Assembly: GCA_905178155.1 (NCBI GenBank)
Contig: CAJINV010000013.1
Location: 1,450,392-1,514,391 of the forward strand
Direction: 5' to 3'
Source: Amoebophrya sp. A120
Taxonomy: Eukaryota > Sar > Dinophyceae > Syndiniales > Amoebophryaceae
Length of the DNA stretch: 64,000 nt
Shown here: positions 1 to 12,041 of the stretch, piece by piece
How the letters are laid out: every line of letters starts with the position of its first letter
Numbering within the stretch: position 1 is the stretch's first letter
The notes under the pieces: model-generated
What the model saw: only the letters and a program-made list of their open reading frames with translations
What the model was told of the DNA's origin: nothing
Databases searched by the model: none
Made by a program: the position numbers and the translations under genes

Positions 1-130
1 CGTGTCAATGCATAATACACGTGAAAGAAAAACGGCGTCGCTCACTAGGTACAGTGGGTTAGCTCTTTCGAGCGAAAGCGAAACAAAAGTCGTAGTGTAC
101 GGAAACAAAGAATACTAAGCGCCACTAAAA

Positions 131-3100
131 TCAGAAGAAAGAGCGGAGAAGTCCTCCTGGTGATCTCCTTTTGATTTGATAAGATGCATTACTTGCGGGT
201 TCCACCTCAATATCACTGTCGACAGCAGAAGGAGTAATCTTGTTTTCAAGGTCCTCGCTCTGCACCATTCCGTCTTTCCCACGCGCCATCTCTATTGCCC
301 CTGCCTCCGCATCGTGAACTCTTTCGTCCTTGTGGTTCCACAAGCAAAAGAAGACAAGAAGCAAAACGCCAATCCCGATAATGCTACCCATTATCGCCCC
401 GACGACCAGCGAAGCAGGGGACTCCGTGGTCTCCTTTGCCTCCTGCACTCCACCTGCTGCGCTCGCCACGACCGTGGTGGTTGATGTACTTGTTGGCACG
501 GTCAAACTGAAGACTGTCGTCGTGAAGTTGTGTGAGGCCAATGACGTCCCCGCAACGGCCGTGGTGATACTGGACGTCACGGCTGCGGCGATAGAGGCGG
601 TGGATAAGGTCGCTGAAGATATTATCCCGCTAGTTGTACCAGAGGTCGACGGCGCAGCTGCTGCTGCAAGAACCGGGCGTGATTTTGCCAGCGTCGGTAG
701 AGGAAATTTCAAACTGCGCGCTCACCGGGACGACGGCTGCCAGATTTCTACGATTGTTCCGCTGCCGAAGGGGTCTCGTAGCCAAGAGCCCCGACCAGGA
801 CATTGTCATCGACGTACTTACCCCGTTTTCGCCGGCGGTTGATTTGCAATTAGCCAGACTCGAAAACGGCTTCAATGTGCCCATGACGGGTCTATGGATT
901 GTAAAAATGTCTGGGTATGGAAGAGTTCATGTTTGTCATGCTTGTCTGGCATGACTCTTAAATCTGTCACGCACGTTACCCAAGAGCTCCGTTTTTCTGT
1001 GATGCAGAAGCGCAGTTTGTCATGCAGAATAGGCAACACCTAGGAACTCAGATAGTTGTCATGCTGGGCCAGCATCTGTAGCCTCATCATGCGACGCCAC
1101 CCAGCATCACAAGTTTCCAGACCCAGACATTTTTACAGTTGATAGGGTCCGCAGAAGGATTCGTGGAGGGCAGTGGAAATGGCGGTCTTCACCATCGTCT
1201 TCTCCCCGGGCGTCATACTCGGGGGAAGCTCAATCGACAGGGCAACTTCCGTCGTGTGCTTCGTCACTGTTTGTGGTTCTCGGTCTGATTCTTGTTGATC
1301 TGCGGTAGTGTCTTTACCGGTTGTAGTAGTGGTGGAGGTGGCAGTGGCTGTCGCTGTGCTGGTGTCATCACCCGTGGAATAATCCGATGAAGTCCTTTCC
1401 GATATTACCGGCTCCGCCGGAGTTGTGGTGGTCGGGGTCGTAGTGACGGAGAAAGAAGAACTACCTGGCGAAGGCGACGGTGTCAGCGTCAGATTTGCAC
1501 TTCTCGGACTCAGGCTTGTTGCATTGGGGGCCCGTGTTGGCTCTGTTGGCGAAGGCATGGGAGTTCTTGCTGCACCAGCAAGCACTACACTTTTCTTCAC
1601 CACCGTCGCACGCAAACCTTTCTCAGTAGTCGCGTAGAACTGCAGGAAAAAGCCCTCGGGGAGAAAGTTCGTCGCGAAGCCGAGCAGAAAGGTCGCCCAG
1701 TCTACGCTCGTGGGCCGCGTGTCTTTCCAGGTGTTCAGTTCCGGATGGGGCGAACACCAGCCGGGCGAGTACGCCGGCAGCCCGCCGAGCGTTTCCCCGC
1801 CGTAGTAACAGGTCTTGGTCTGCCATAAATCCAGCAGTTGGGTGTTGATGCCGTCGCGGTAGGTCGTCGTGTTGTGGTTGGGGGTGCCGGGGTCGTTATT
1901 GGTTTTGTCGAACTCGTGCACTATGCGGTCGGCCGCCTCCGCGGCCGTCAGGTACCCGCCCATGATGGGCAGGCTGAACCACAAGTGTGGGTTTTTGTTG
2001 ACGTCCGTCACGTGGTACCCGGACTCTTCGGGAAACGTGGTCGTTCCCGGGGTCTTGCCGCCGGCGCCGCAGCCCCACAGCTTGCCCTTCACGTTCTGCC
2101 CCCACACGGTGGGCTCGCCGGAGGCGACAACGCTGCTGTCCGTGGACGCGCGGTAGGAGTACCGCATGTCCTGCCGCATGTACTGCACGTACAACCTCTC
2201 CGCGTATTGTTTGTAGTCGTGAAACCCCCGGGCCAAAAACCAGGGAAATTGGGCCGTGAACGAGGGCGGGTACCACTTTGTGTCGTCGAATTCGGAACAG
2301 GGGAGTTGCGGGTTGGTCAGGCACGCCTTGGAGGGGCCTCCCGTGGTTTTCCACGCAAACTTCGGGACGGCGGTGTCCATATTCTGGTTGTCCCCCCGTA
2401 AGCATACACGTAGTGGCGCCACCCCCGCAGCCTGTCGTTCCCGTGGTTCATCTCGGGAAACGTGTAAGTAATTATTGTTATTTCCCCCTACTGTGAGCAG
2501 GTTCTTCGCGCGGTCGCGGGATTTCAGGCCGGATAGGTAGGCGACGAGAAAATACTCGTTGTACGCGCCCAGCGGCGTGCTCATGGTGCCTACCCAAATG
2601 AAAAATCCCCCCTCCCCATATCAAAGCGGAAATTTGTGATGCTGATTTGCGGCCACAATTCAGCTTTGTATTGCAGAGAGGCACTGCGGCCAGATCCCCA
2701 GGCTAGGTAGGGGCGTATGGGTCTAGCAGTTCAGCATGGGAAACGGACCCCCTTTAGGCCCAACAGCATGACAAATCGCTTCCATAATGGGGCGGAAGCT
2801 TCTGCCCTTGTCTGCTTGCAAGACAGATGTGATTTGTGACCTCAAATCCGCAACACAAATTTTTGGAAACTTACCTTTTCAATATGGGGAGGGGGGGTTT
2901 TTCCCCTTAATAGTGCCAGGTTGTTCCGTATTGCTGTCCGCGTCTGAGACCATTTGCAAGTAGCCGCAGGGGGCGTAGGGTTTGTCGTGCCGTAATAAAT
3001 CGCTCTCGAAGTCGCCCTCGTCGACGCTCTTCGTGAAGTCCACGATGGCGTACAGTTTTCGCGACAACTCGTAGACGTCCAGGCCCAACGAGATTTCGCT

Positions 3101-4813
3101 TGCGGTCAAGGTCGAGCGGTCCTGACTTTTGGCGTGCCAGTAGTTCCCCGCCCAAAGCGCGCCCAAAAGCGCGCCCATCACGGCGATCGCGGTGTCCACG
3201 GTGCTGTACTCCGATTGCGGCGTTAAGGTGTACGGATCGGACTCGGTCCAGCCGGCGAAGTGGTTCAGAAACCCGTGGTAAGGCTCCCGGGGCCACTTCA
3301 GCAGTAACACCCGCAACGTCTGCAGCGACCGCGCGACCGCCATGGTGCGACTCAGCAGCCCAATCTCGTGCATGAGCGCGTCGAGCATCAAGCCCCACCC
3401 GACCGAGGCGGAGCTGCTCAGCTTCGTCATGGCCTGCGCGTGCGAGGCGTAGGAGCCGCCGTTTTTTACCGCTTTGAGCCCGGTCTCCGGCCAGTAGGTG
3501 GCCTGCCCCGGGTTGCCGATGACCACGCCCAAGGTCGGGGACCGAAACTGGTTCCAAAACAGCCAGGCGTTCCACAGAATGTCGACACTCGTGTCCCACT
3601 CCTGCACGTGCTTCGGGAGGTTCGTGACGTTCAGGCCCTGTGAAGGGTCGCCATACAGGAAATATCTACTCGGAAGCTGCGCGGCCTCGGTGACCTCGTC
3701 GTAGATCACGCGCGCGCCGTCGTGCGAGGCACTTCCGGGTATTTCTTCCAGGTAGTACTTCGAATGCAGAATCTTCAATATTTCCACCTTATCCACACCC
3801 CGGCCGCGGGTAAATAAATTGTAGGAAATCGGTTTAAGAACATCTCCCGGCTCACAGTTGTCGCAGGGCGGCACGGAGCACACCGCGGGAAAGTCCACCC
3901 CGCTCGGCCCGCACTGCGCGGCGTCCTTGTCCGGCCGGCACTTGTAGTACCGCTGGAAATCTTCCATCGTCGCGTTCACCAGGCCCTGACCGGTGGCGGC
4001 GGCGAACCCGTCGAACCACGTGTCCGCGTTGGCGTGCACCTTGCCGCTGCTGGCCGCCCAGCGAATTTTGGCGAAACACGTTTCAGAGAGAAAGGCGAGC
4101 CCGGGCGTGTGGATCGTGGGAACGACGTAGTCGGTCCCGATGTAGTCCGGCGACGACGCCCGCAGGAAGCTCGGAATGGGCGTCGTGGTGGCGGACGGTG
4201 TGGAGACGCCACACCGAAGCCGGTCCTGCACGGCGACGCAGGCCGTGCAGTTGCCCGAGTCCGGGTTCGGGTACGAGCAGGAAGTGGGCGCCGGGACGTC
4301 CGCTACCGGGCACTCGGACCACCTTGGTTTGCACTTTGCCCGCCGCATCAGGTCGCCGAAATCCACGTTGGCATCGAAGTCCCTCAGCGTGAATTTCCAA
4401 AAATTATCGTCCCCCGAGTTGAACCAACTGTCCATCTGCGTCTGCGTCCAGCTGCCCCCGCGCGCCTTGTTTTGGACCTGCACCAGCTTCTTGCAGCACG
4501 TCTCCCAGCTGGCACCGGACCAGTAGGGGCCATTGGTGGATTCGCATTGGGAATCCGTCACGTCCACCGCAAATGCGAACCAGAGCTGGTGCTGTAGCTG
4601 TTTGTTCGGGAGGAAGTGGACGAGCAAAGCTTTTGAAACGAACCACCATGCAAAAGTAGAGAAGCAATTTCTTAGTGGCGATTTGTTTATGCGAACCTCG
4701 GAGGTGCTGCCAGGAGGTGATCTGAAGTGAAAAGATGCAACTGTACTCGAACGTGAGACGGACGACGTGTTTGCTGATTTTTGCGTTCGCGGGGGCTTCG
4801 TAGTACGAAACAT
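131..4813 (-). CDS. Membrane-anchored GH144/glycoamylase-like ectoprotein
   Basis: Exons read 4813-2918, 2590-1150, 892-818 and 663-131, about 1,314 residues. Start is the ATG at 4813. Residues about 100-450 are Cys-rich and unrecognised. The region around residues 520-870 looks like the bacterial glycoamylase-like/GH144 fold (PF10091-type, endo-beta-1,2-glucanase relatives): a GFLNHFAGW segment, the YSTVDTA block near 536-542, then GAYNEYFLVAYLSG just after the first introner. A Ser/Thr-rich stalk follows, then one hydrophobic helix of about 25 residues (near 1221-1245, positions about 340-410) and a short charged cytosolic tail, so the enzyme part should face outside or the vesicle lumen. 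Two introners (2591-2917, 893-1149) interrupt it in frame. The last intron is uncertain: donor at 817 with acceptor at 664 (or 721) joins the TM frame; without it the frame stops at 630. Enzyme activity is inferred; catalytic acids were not assigned. Confidence 0.72.
893..1149 (-). mobile_element. Introner, family A
   Basis: Intron of 257 bp in the glycoamylase-like gene. Inverted ends carry the aaaaatgtctgggt core on the left and its complement on the right. The 5 bp repeat GGGTC (888-892 and 1145-1149) flanks it. Deleting one repeat plus the insert restores the frame. No GT-AG alignment is possible. Confidence 0.85.
2591..2917 (-). mobile_element. Introner, family B
   Basis: Intron of 327 bp splitting the glycoamylase-like domain. 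Ends carry gaaaaatcccccctcccca and its inverted copy. The repeat GTGCC lies at 2586-2590 and 2913-2917. Removal joins ...QPGT to MSTPLGAYNEY in frame. Internal sequence holds the catgacaaa motif shared with the other families. Confidence 0.88.
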
Positions 4814-5527
4814 TCAATTAATCAAAGTGTAAACACAGAAGTATATCGTCTGCTCAAACAAGAAAAGCCTACGAGCGACAAAAGAAAACGCTAGTCTATG
4901 CTGCGGATAAAAGCAACACTATCCAGGCTATGGACTTTTATGTTTCGTAAGTAGCAAGGTACGGGGGCTTAGTCTGACTTTCGGGTTCTTGGCTTTGGAG
5001 TTGGATCAGATGAAGACTTTCATTTGTTTTTTAGTGATAGAGAGTGCGAAAAGATGTTCCTCCTAGTACGATAAACCCATACATAAATCGGTTATTTAAT
5101 CCCCGGCTTCTTGTTTTTATACACGTACACCAGTAGAACCGACCCGAGAAACCGGAGCAATTTGCTTCATTGCTCTCTCATTCTGAGGACAACAGAACAC
5201 GCGCGGTGAGCTCTCCTTCTAACAGCAGCAGTGCTTTTTCACTGATTGGTGCTTGCTGAAGCAGTGCGGTGTCGAAATTTCGCTTTTTGTCTCGCTTTTA
5301 CGAAGGGATATGATTATAGCACAGTCGTTTAAAACCAGAAGTGTTGTCAAACACGACCTTTACTGCCTTCGCCACATAAACTGACAATTTTCAGGTTTTT
5401 GTGAAGATTCCACCAAGGTGGTTGGATTCTTCGATTCGGCGACAGAACGCCGCATGCTCACGGGCAGCAAGTCGTTTCAACATTGGCAGAAGGATCATTG
5501 ACCCCTACACTAGTACGTACGACTTTT
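4814..5527. other. Intergenic stretch, no gene seen
   Basis: It lies between the start of the glycoamylase-like gene and the stop of NudC. No open frame with recognisable features, no tRNA-like fold and no repeat stood out on either strand. Confidence 0.6.
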
Positions 5528-7352
5528 TCATTGTCCAAAGTTGAAGCCGCCGCCCATGCCGCTGTCCCCGCCGTAGTTCACTTTGCACTTGGAGAAGTCC
5601 ATTTCTGGGTGCGCGTGCTTGAACTTTTCCAGTAAGTCGTGCTGCTTCTGCTATTGAGAGGAAAAATCCCCCCTCCCCATATCGAAAAGGTATGTTTTTC
5701 TTGCTGATTTGAGACCACAAATCACGTCTGTCTTGCAAGAAGACAATTCCACAGGCTCTGCCGCATTGTGCAGGCGGTTTGTAATGCTGTTGGGCCTACA
5801 GCATAGTCGTTTCTCATGCTAAGCGCCTAGGCCAAAAGCTCGCTACTCAGGCTTGGCAGGAGCCTGCAGTCCTCTACTGCAAGACAAACCTGATTCCTAT
5901 ACGCAAATCCAGCATCAGAAACTTCCTTTCGATATGGGGAGGGGGGATTTTTCCATGTGATATCTGCTGGTCGCTGGTGGGCAAGCCCATCTGTTTTTGT
6001 CGCTGGTCGAACATCATCTTTTCCACGGTTTGTCTCGTTTCGCCGTCGAGGTCGGAAAGTTTGGAATTCTCCGGGACGATCTTCTTCGTGTCGATCTCGG
6101 CGTCACCTGATAGATTTAGAGCCATATGAACTACAATTCGCACTGGGAATGCTCAACGTGAAGATGCGGAAGAGCTTCCAGGACAAGAAACCTAAGGAAC
6201 TTGACTCTTCACCACGCTGCGGCATCGGCCTGTCATGCGGCCGCTCATGCGTCTTCATACATAAAGCACAAGATGTTGAAATGAGACAGACGCATACCAT
6301 AAACGCATAAGAATGCACTCAGCGGACTGTACCTTGTATCATGGTTCCCCACCACTTCATTTGATCAACTTTCTCGAACGAAATGTGGACGGTTTTGCCA
6401 TCGACTAACAACCACGTGCAATCTTCTGTTTTTACTTTCCCGTAGAGCAAGCCGTCGATAAGCGTCTCTCCGTTTTTGTACCCGACTTTCAGCTTGTCCT
6501 GTTTTGGAATGAGATCATCAATCTGGAGCAATGCATTGAGATAAAGATTGATTCCCTTGTGGTACAAAAACCAGCATCAACGATTCTTGACCGGAAAGAG
6601 TTTCTTGCCATGAGAATTGTGAAGCAGAAGCACGTAGTGTGTCCTGCCGGCGTCTCAAAAACAAAAAGTCTCTTGAAAAAAATGCCAGACGTCCGTACCT
6701 GTTTGATCACCACGGTTAATTCTTTCGACTTCACCCCTGGTCGGACCGGAATGTGCATGTCCGCCGTTCCTAAAGTTTGCGTCCAGGTGTACTTTTCCGT
6801 GCTCCCGCCGTTGCCCAAGGGTGGCGGCGCGTTGTCGTTCTCCGCTTCTGCCTCTTCCTCGTTCTTCTTATCGTCCCCCAAATTCGGACTCCCAGCGTTT
6901 GTTGAGTCGGATTTCCCGCAATCCTTCGCGGCCGCGTCTTCCGCCGGAAGGAGGGTCTCCTTTTCTTTCACAACCCCCACCGGGGTGTCCATGGGAACTT
7001 CTTCGATTTTCATGTCGCTGTCCTCCTCCTGCTGTTTCGCCATTTTCTTCTGCTTTTCCTCGTATTCCAGTTTGTCCTTCCGCTGCTGCTCCGCCAGTTT
7101 GCGTTTCCTCTCTTCGTCCTGCTTCCGGGACTTTTCCAGCTTCTTCCGGTGCGCCTCAACTGCCGGGTCGTAATGCTTGCTGAACGCCGATTCGACAAAT
7201 TTCAGGCAGGTCTCCTTGTCCTTGGCCCCCGTGTAGAAGTCGGTTTTCCGGGCGAGGAACCCAAAAAACGCATCGAAAATGTTATCGATAGAGCCTGCCT
7301 GCTGGGCCACGTTCATGAACAGGCCGTCGAAACGCTCGCCGGGACCCGACAT
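5528..7352 (-). CDS. nudC: NudC, nuclear distribution protein (CS-domain co-chaperone)
   Basis: Exons 7352-6699, 6498-6333, 6106-5969 and 5652-5528 total 1,083 nt, giving 360 residues, close to the usual 320-360 for NudC. Residues about 8-45 match the NudC N-terminal domain ([20 protein letters not shown]). A charged coiled coil (about 70-125) and an acidic linker follow. The CS (p23-like) fold starts at [16 protein letters not shown] and ends at the diagnostic [10 protein letters not shown]. The conserved C-terminal helix ([19 protein letters not shown]) and a Gly-rich FNFGQ end complete it. NudC works with Hsp90 and dynein/LIS1 in the cytosol. Introns 1 and 2 are GT-AG; intron 3 is a family B introner that splits the C-terminal helix region. 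Start is the first ATG in front of the N-terminal domain. Confidence 0.95.
5653..5968 (-). mobile_element. Introner, family B, in nudC
   Basis: Intron of 316 bp. Inverted ends gaaaaatcccccctcccca, direct repeat TCTGCT at 5647-5652 and 5963-5968. Excision joins TSDQQ to KQHDLLEKF in frame and completes a normal NudC C-terminus, the strongest external check that the element is spliced exactly between its repeats. Confidence 0.92.
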
Positions 7353-7635
7353 TTTTGTGCTCTATGTCGTTGCGAGGAGAAAGTTGAATGTGGGTGCAAG
7401 AAGTCGGGCTGTCAAGGGTTTCTATACTACGAAAAAGTCGATACAACTTGCTGTTGGTGTCAATGTTGGGGGCTACAACTTACTTGAAGAAGTGTAAAGT
7501 TTTGTTGTTCAATGAGTGCCTGTCGTATGTCAAGAAATTTCAAGACGAAATTGGATCCAGGAATGGGGTACGGTAAAATTTTGAGGAATAGGCATTTCGC
7601 CGTCGCGTAGCATTTTGTCCACATGATCTTGGTCA

Positions 7636-9132
7636 TTATTTGGCGCTTGATCTTGGAGTGATTTTTTCTTTCGCGTCCTCGAACGTGTTGGCAGGAGACA
7701 ACAATTGAACATGAAGCTGTGGCTCTAATTGAATGAACAAGGAATTTTCATCATGTTCTTCCAGTTCCAAATCCAATCCCTGTGCGGTGTACAGATTAAG
7801 CTTTCTGTATATAAAAGGAAAAGAGACAGAAGTTTGCAAATGGTGCAACTATCGCACAATTACCTCTGCGCCGAGGTTGCAGTCGATGATCAAGATATTT
7901 TCGATCGGTTTTTGTTTCGGAGCAGTAGAGGAGACAAGCGGCGCATCTCCTTGCCAAGTAACATTTCTCAGCAGCACACCTCCGCCTTTTACTTCCTCAA
8001 CCGTTGCAGCAGTTAAGTCGAGTAAACTATCATGCTGCTGCTGCTGCCCAGTGTTTACGAGGTTGCGAAAATCGGCTACCGTCACCGTTTTGCAGTTCTC
8101 CACAACTGGCACAATAGGTTCGTCTTCTTCTAACTCCTGAACAACCGCTGGAGGTGTTCCTATAGTTATTTGCGAAGACGCAGCTGGAGTTGTATCATGG
8201 TCTGCATTTATTTGCGTGGTCGCGGCAGTCATGACAATCGGCTCCAGTTTCCGCAAAATGACATCCGCGCGCTCCGGGTCCGCAAGCCATTCGTTGTAGA
8301 AAACACCGGCCACCGTGGGCTCAGGGTAGGTGTCTACTTTGATCTTTGTATTTGCCGTCGCCGCGGCGTCCTGTCGCACCACGGCCACTTTCGTTTGCGT
8401 TGTGGTCAGAAGATCCGGTAGGAAAGACGGAGAGGATGAAGCGGCACTTGCCTTTATCGGAACCGTCGCCGGATAACTTTCACCTGCAGCAGCATTCTTG
8501 CCTTCCCACAATAAAACTCTACTCCTCGTCGTCACACGCTCTCGCAAACTACTCAGAACCTCCGTCACCACCTCGTGAAACGGTAGGGCCGCTACTCTTC
8601 TCTTGTAGAAAAGCAAATCCCCGGATTCCAGCTTTTCCTCGATCGTTCTGTCCACCGTGAAACCGAAGAGCTGCCCGTAGTAACTCACCCCGATGTTCGC
8701 CGTCCTCATCTCTTTCTCAAACTTTTTCCTCCGTTGTTCACAGTCCTGCAAATAATTATTGCGCAGGTACAACTCCCAGGTCAAAACAGTCGCCGAAAGA
8801 GCGGCTAGGGGGACGAAAATGCGGAAAAATTTCTTTTTTCTCCTCGGGTCAATCACGGCGGTGGGCTTGAAAACGGCGCCGCGGTTGAAGGTAACGGAAG
8901 CCGCGGTGGTGAAGGAATTGGTCTGGTGTAGTCGGTGGAGATGATGTTGGACTAGTGGGAGGAATGGACTGCCGTGCGCGGCGGGCTGCAGGGGCAGCAG
9001 CTGCACTAAGCGGAAAGTCGTGAAGGTGCTTGAAGATGCGGGGTCGGGGTGGAACGCGTGGAAGTGCTGCATCTTTTTTTGATGTCCACTTCGGCACCGC
9101 AACCGAGACGAACTGGACGCGGAGCGCAACAT
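7636..9132 (-). CDS. Single-TM protein of unknown function, possible organelle targeting
   Basis: Exons 9132-7864 and 7779-7636 (84-nt GT-AG intron) give about 470 residues. The ATG at 9132 is the first in frame; an upstream GTG frame is ignored. The N-terminus is rich in Ser/Arg/His with no acidic residues, as in a mitochondrial or plastid-type presequence. It is followed near residue 105 by RRKKK and one hydrophobic segment (about 110-130). After the helix comes a short conserved-looking patch (SGDLLFYKRR, then PFHEVV) that weakly recalls NlpC/P60-like folds; I would not assign it. The C-terminal half is Thr/Ala-rich and low in pattern, ending in an acidic short exon. Family not recognised. 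Confidence 0.65.
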
Positions 9133-9389
9133 ATCTTTGCGGAAACAAGGGACGAACACGTTGCCGCCGCGTTACCAGCAATTATAGAAGTGAAAGCAAG
9201 TTGTGCGAGTTTGATACTATGAGTAAAGAAATGAGCACTGAAATGATACGAAAAACGGTAAGTACGTAAGTACTTCGCATATGCGATGCGACGTCTTTAC
9301 AACTTTTCTTGAAATTGCCATGAGAAAACAACTCCACCGTAGATAAAGACTGGAAAAAAAGCATCAAGCAACACTGGCACTGGCACGTC

Positions 9390-9815
9390 TCCGTCTCTCG
9401 GAATGGCATCGCTCATCGGTCGCGCTGCCGGGGCACGATCGGGCCAGCACGACGACCAGAAGCTGAAGAATTCACAGCTAGTAAAGGTCGTGTGCCGAAG
9501 CGGCGTGAAGGCGAAAGGACTCCTGCATAAGTAAAACAGTACTGAGTTCTTTCCGTGAATGAGACCCACTTTCGCCTTGTTCAGATTCACTGACTTCGGA
9601 GTTTGATGGAACAATCGGTGTAGCAGCTCTCGGTCCCGCTCTCTTTGTTTGTCCACCACTTCTGTTGCATACGACTATACTTTTGATGCGCATGAGTAGG
9701 TCGTTGCGAGGAGCACTTTCAATAGCAAGAAGCTACTTGAACTTGTGCTATTTCATTCAAAAGGGACGAGCTGGAGGTCTATCCTCAGTAGAAGAGGAAC
9801 GCCATTTCAAGTGGT
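9390..9815. repeat. Dispersed repeat, copy 1
   Basis: Diverged direct copy of 14395-14845. Matching blocks include gtctctcggaatggcatcgc near 9400, cagattcactgacttcgga near 9585, and gaggagcactttcaatagca near 9707. No coding signal is preserved equally in both copies. Confidence 0.75.
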
Positions 9816-9985
9816 ATCCGTTCTCAACAACGACGAAGAACAACGACGAAGAACACTTTTCATTACTGCAAGAGACAAATTAGCAAGCTACTGCTACTGG
9901 GCGCCATTGCCATCAATTTTTTTTTTATTTTTATCAATTTTTTTGCAAAAAAAACTTCTCACATGCTGGGTAGCGTAGACGGCGA

Positions 9986-10045
9986 CGGGCTACGACGTGA
10001 CGGGCTACGACGTGACGGGCTACGACGTGACGGGCTACGACGTGA
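9986..10045. repeat. 15-bp tandem array, four exact copies
   Basis: The unit cgggctacgacgtga occurs four times head to tail without a mismatch, preceded by a partial copy. Sixty base pairs of exact identity imply recent expansion. Confidence 0.95.
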
Positions 10046-10159
10046 CAGAGTGAAGTAAATGTAAAGTAGGTCCCAGGCAGGCTATGCCCGTACCAATCAA
10101 GTCAAAGGCATCAAAGTGAGAGTAGATTCGTAGTTGTAAAGCGCTGAGTTTGATGCGCA

Positions 10160-10285
10160 TGTATTTTTTTGTGTTTTGTTAATAGGTAATTTTTTTGCGT
10201 TTTTGTAATATGTAATTTTTTTGCGTTTTTGTAATATGTAATTTTTTTGCGTTTTTGTAATATGTAATTTTTTTGTGTTTTTATT
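10160..10285. repeat. AT-rich ~26-bp tandem array
   Basis: The unit is roughly gcg, T-run, gtaatatgtaa, T-run; about three near-identical copies are flanked by decayed ones (ends read gtgttttgttaataggtaa and gtgttttta). The minus-strand open frame over it is only the repeat translated. Confidence 0.85.
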
Positions 10286-11361
10286 CGCCGGCACGCAAAA
10301 TTGATAACTGTGCGGCTTTAAGCTCCGTTTCAAACAAAAATAAGTAGAAATAGTAGTGTCATGGCAGCGATTGCGTGTCTATCGGAGCAACTACAGTGGT
10401 TCTTCTTGTGCTCGATGTGGTATCATCTGCTCGGATTCCTGTAGCAATAGGGCCCTATTCCTGAGCGTATGCTGGCTGGGACAATATTCGTTTTCACTCC
10501 AATTTGAATCTTACAAGAGCTTTTTATGTGTTGTAATGAATCGGGGGCAAAATAAGGTAGTACAACAACACTTCACTACAAACAATGAATTTTCATTTTC
10601 TGAGATTCAAATTTTACTCTTGACAGATGTTCGATCTAAACAGGCAAGCTGCGGAGTAAATAACCTTTTTTTTTTCGTCCTTAACCCAGCGCCATGGACA
10701 CATTCCGTTTCGCTGTGCTGCGCGTGAATCCGGATCAACATGAATCAATTCCCTGCGCGAACGAGAGACACAGCACCACTGAAAGCGAACTGCTGCACCA
10801 AGTTCAGCGACGGAAATTTCTTGACAAAGCGATAGATGAAGTCGACCTGTACAGGATTCCGAAAAGGGTCAGATGTCTGCAGACATAGCTTCAAAGCAGG
10901 TCCTTGCGTCGTTTCTGTAGTGGGCTCTTCTATTTACTACATATTTTGCTTGAAATGGGGTAGGCAGGAGCACCTTATTTTTTTAAAGCAACTACTTACT
11001 TACTCGAATAAAGCTGCAGAAACAGTAGAAGGATGATCAAAAGCAAAAGGGTAGGACAGGAAAAATGAGAGTGGATCATGGAAAATACAGAGCGCGCTTG
11101 ACGTCTTCTTGTGGTCAACCTCAGCACCAGAGAATTTCCGTTCATACATTGTTGGCTAAATTGTACTGGAGAAAAAGAACGTGAAGTATCAGCGTGAGGA
11201 GCCTTGTACAGGCTATAATTTAGTGAAGAAGATCACGAATCTTGGTCGTGGAGGCCGTCGGTGCAGAAGATGATGCATATCGTGATTGTCGTAAACTTGG
11301 TTCGTTCTCCGTACAAACATCAAAGCCTACAGATATGAACGAGATAAAATTCTATGCGTTG

Positions 11362-11670
11362 TCACACAAAAATCAAGCTTGACTGAATCACTTGAGTGCG
11401 CAGCGGCTGCAGGCGCCCACGCGCAGTTCGAGAAATAACAGTCGCGCTTTTTCGCGGTGCGTATCCTGTTCCAGAGAGCAAATAGAGAAGCATAATGACT
11501 GGTGGAGGGGAACTAGCGCTTTCTCCTGTTTGGGAAGAGGTGGAAACATGAAGGTGGCTGGTATCAAATATGATTTTCTCGTGCTTGACCGCTGAAGCTG
11601 ATCTGAAGGCGAATATGCTGCAAAACGAAAAAATGAAGAAAGAACATAAAGTAAAGACCTCCATAAGCAT
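11362..11670 (-). CDS. Doubtful small signal-peptide ORF
   Basis: ATG at 11670 opens a 102-codon frame. The first ~25 residues are strongly hydrophobic with an SASA-type cleavage site, then a polar Ser-rich tail. There is no homology I recognise and the surrounding DNA looks non-coding, so it may be chance. An acceptor-like TTTTGCAG occurs inside the hydrophobic segment, which could instead make it part of an exon. Confidence 0.2.
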   Translation of the reverse strand: MLMEVFTLCSFFIFSFCSIFAFRSASAVKHEKIIFDTSHLHVSTSSQTGESASSPPPVIMLLYLLSGTGYAPRKSATVISRTARGRLQPLRTQVIQSSLIFV

Positions 11671-12041
11671 CGAACAATAGATAATGATGAAGTGAGATGT
11701 CGTGTCATGAAGCGAAAAATGTCAGATGTTGCAACAGAAAAACATATAACTATAAGTACTTTCTCAAATGTAGTGCTGGAAGATCACTCGTCAACTACAG
11801 CTGCTCCTCCTTTCAAAGTGGACGAAACGTAGCCCCATTATATCTAGAAAAAAATCATGCAGAATGCTATTTTGGGGGAAAAAGAAAATTTCTAGATCGA
11901 CGTAAACATCATAAAAATGAATGCAACATGATGCACAATAATGCTGAAGAATGTGAAAACAGAGCTACCAACCAGAAGAATCAACTTGATAGATAAATCA
12001 GTAAGTACTTCACGCCGATACAACTAGGTGACCCGTACAGT

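Larger units (their letters stand above)
9133..12041. other. Gene-poor, repeat-bearing region
   Basis: Nearly 3 kb without a convincing gene. It contains one copy of a dispersed repeat (about 9390-9815), a 15-bp tandem array (9986-10045), an AT-rich roughly 26-bp tandem array (about 10160-10285) and one doubtful signal-peptide-like frame (11362-11670, minus). Confidence 0.6.

Noticed and set aside
893-1149. Reading the inverted-repeat inserts as attenuators, terminators or CRISPR-like units of a prokaryote
   Set aside because: Their removal restores eukaryotic proteins such as NudC in frame, and GT-AG introns are interspersed.
10097-10333. Minus frame with Lys/Tyr/Asn repeats
   Set aside because: It is the AT-rich tandem array translated.
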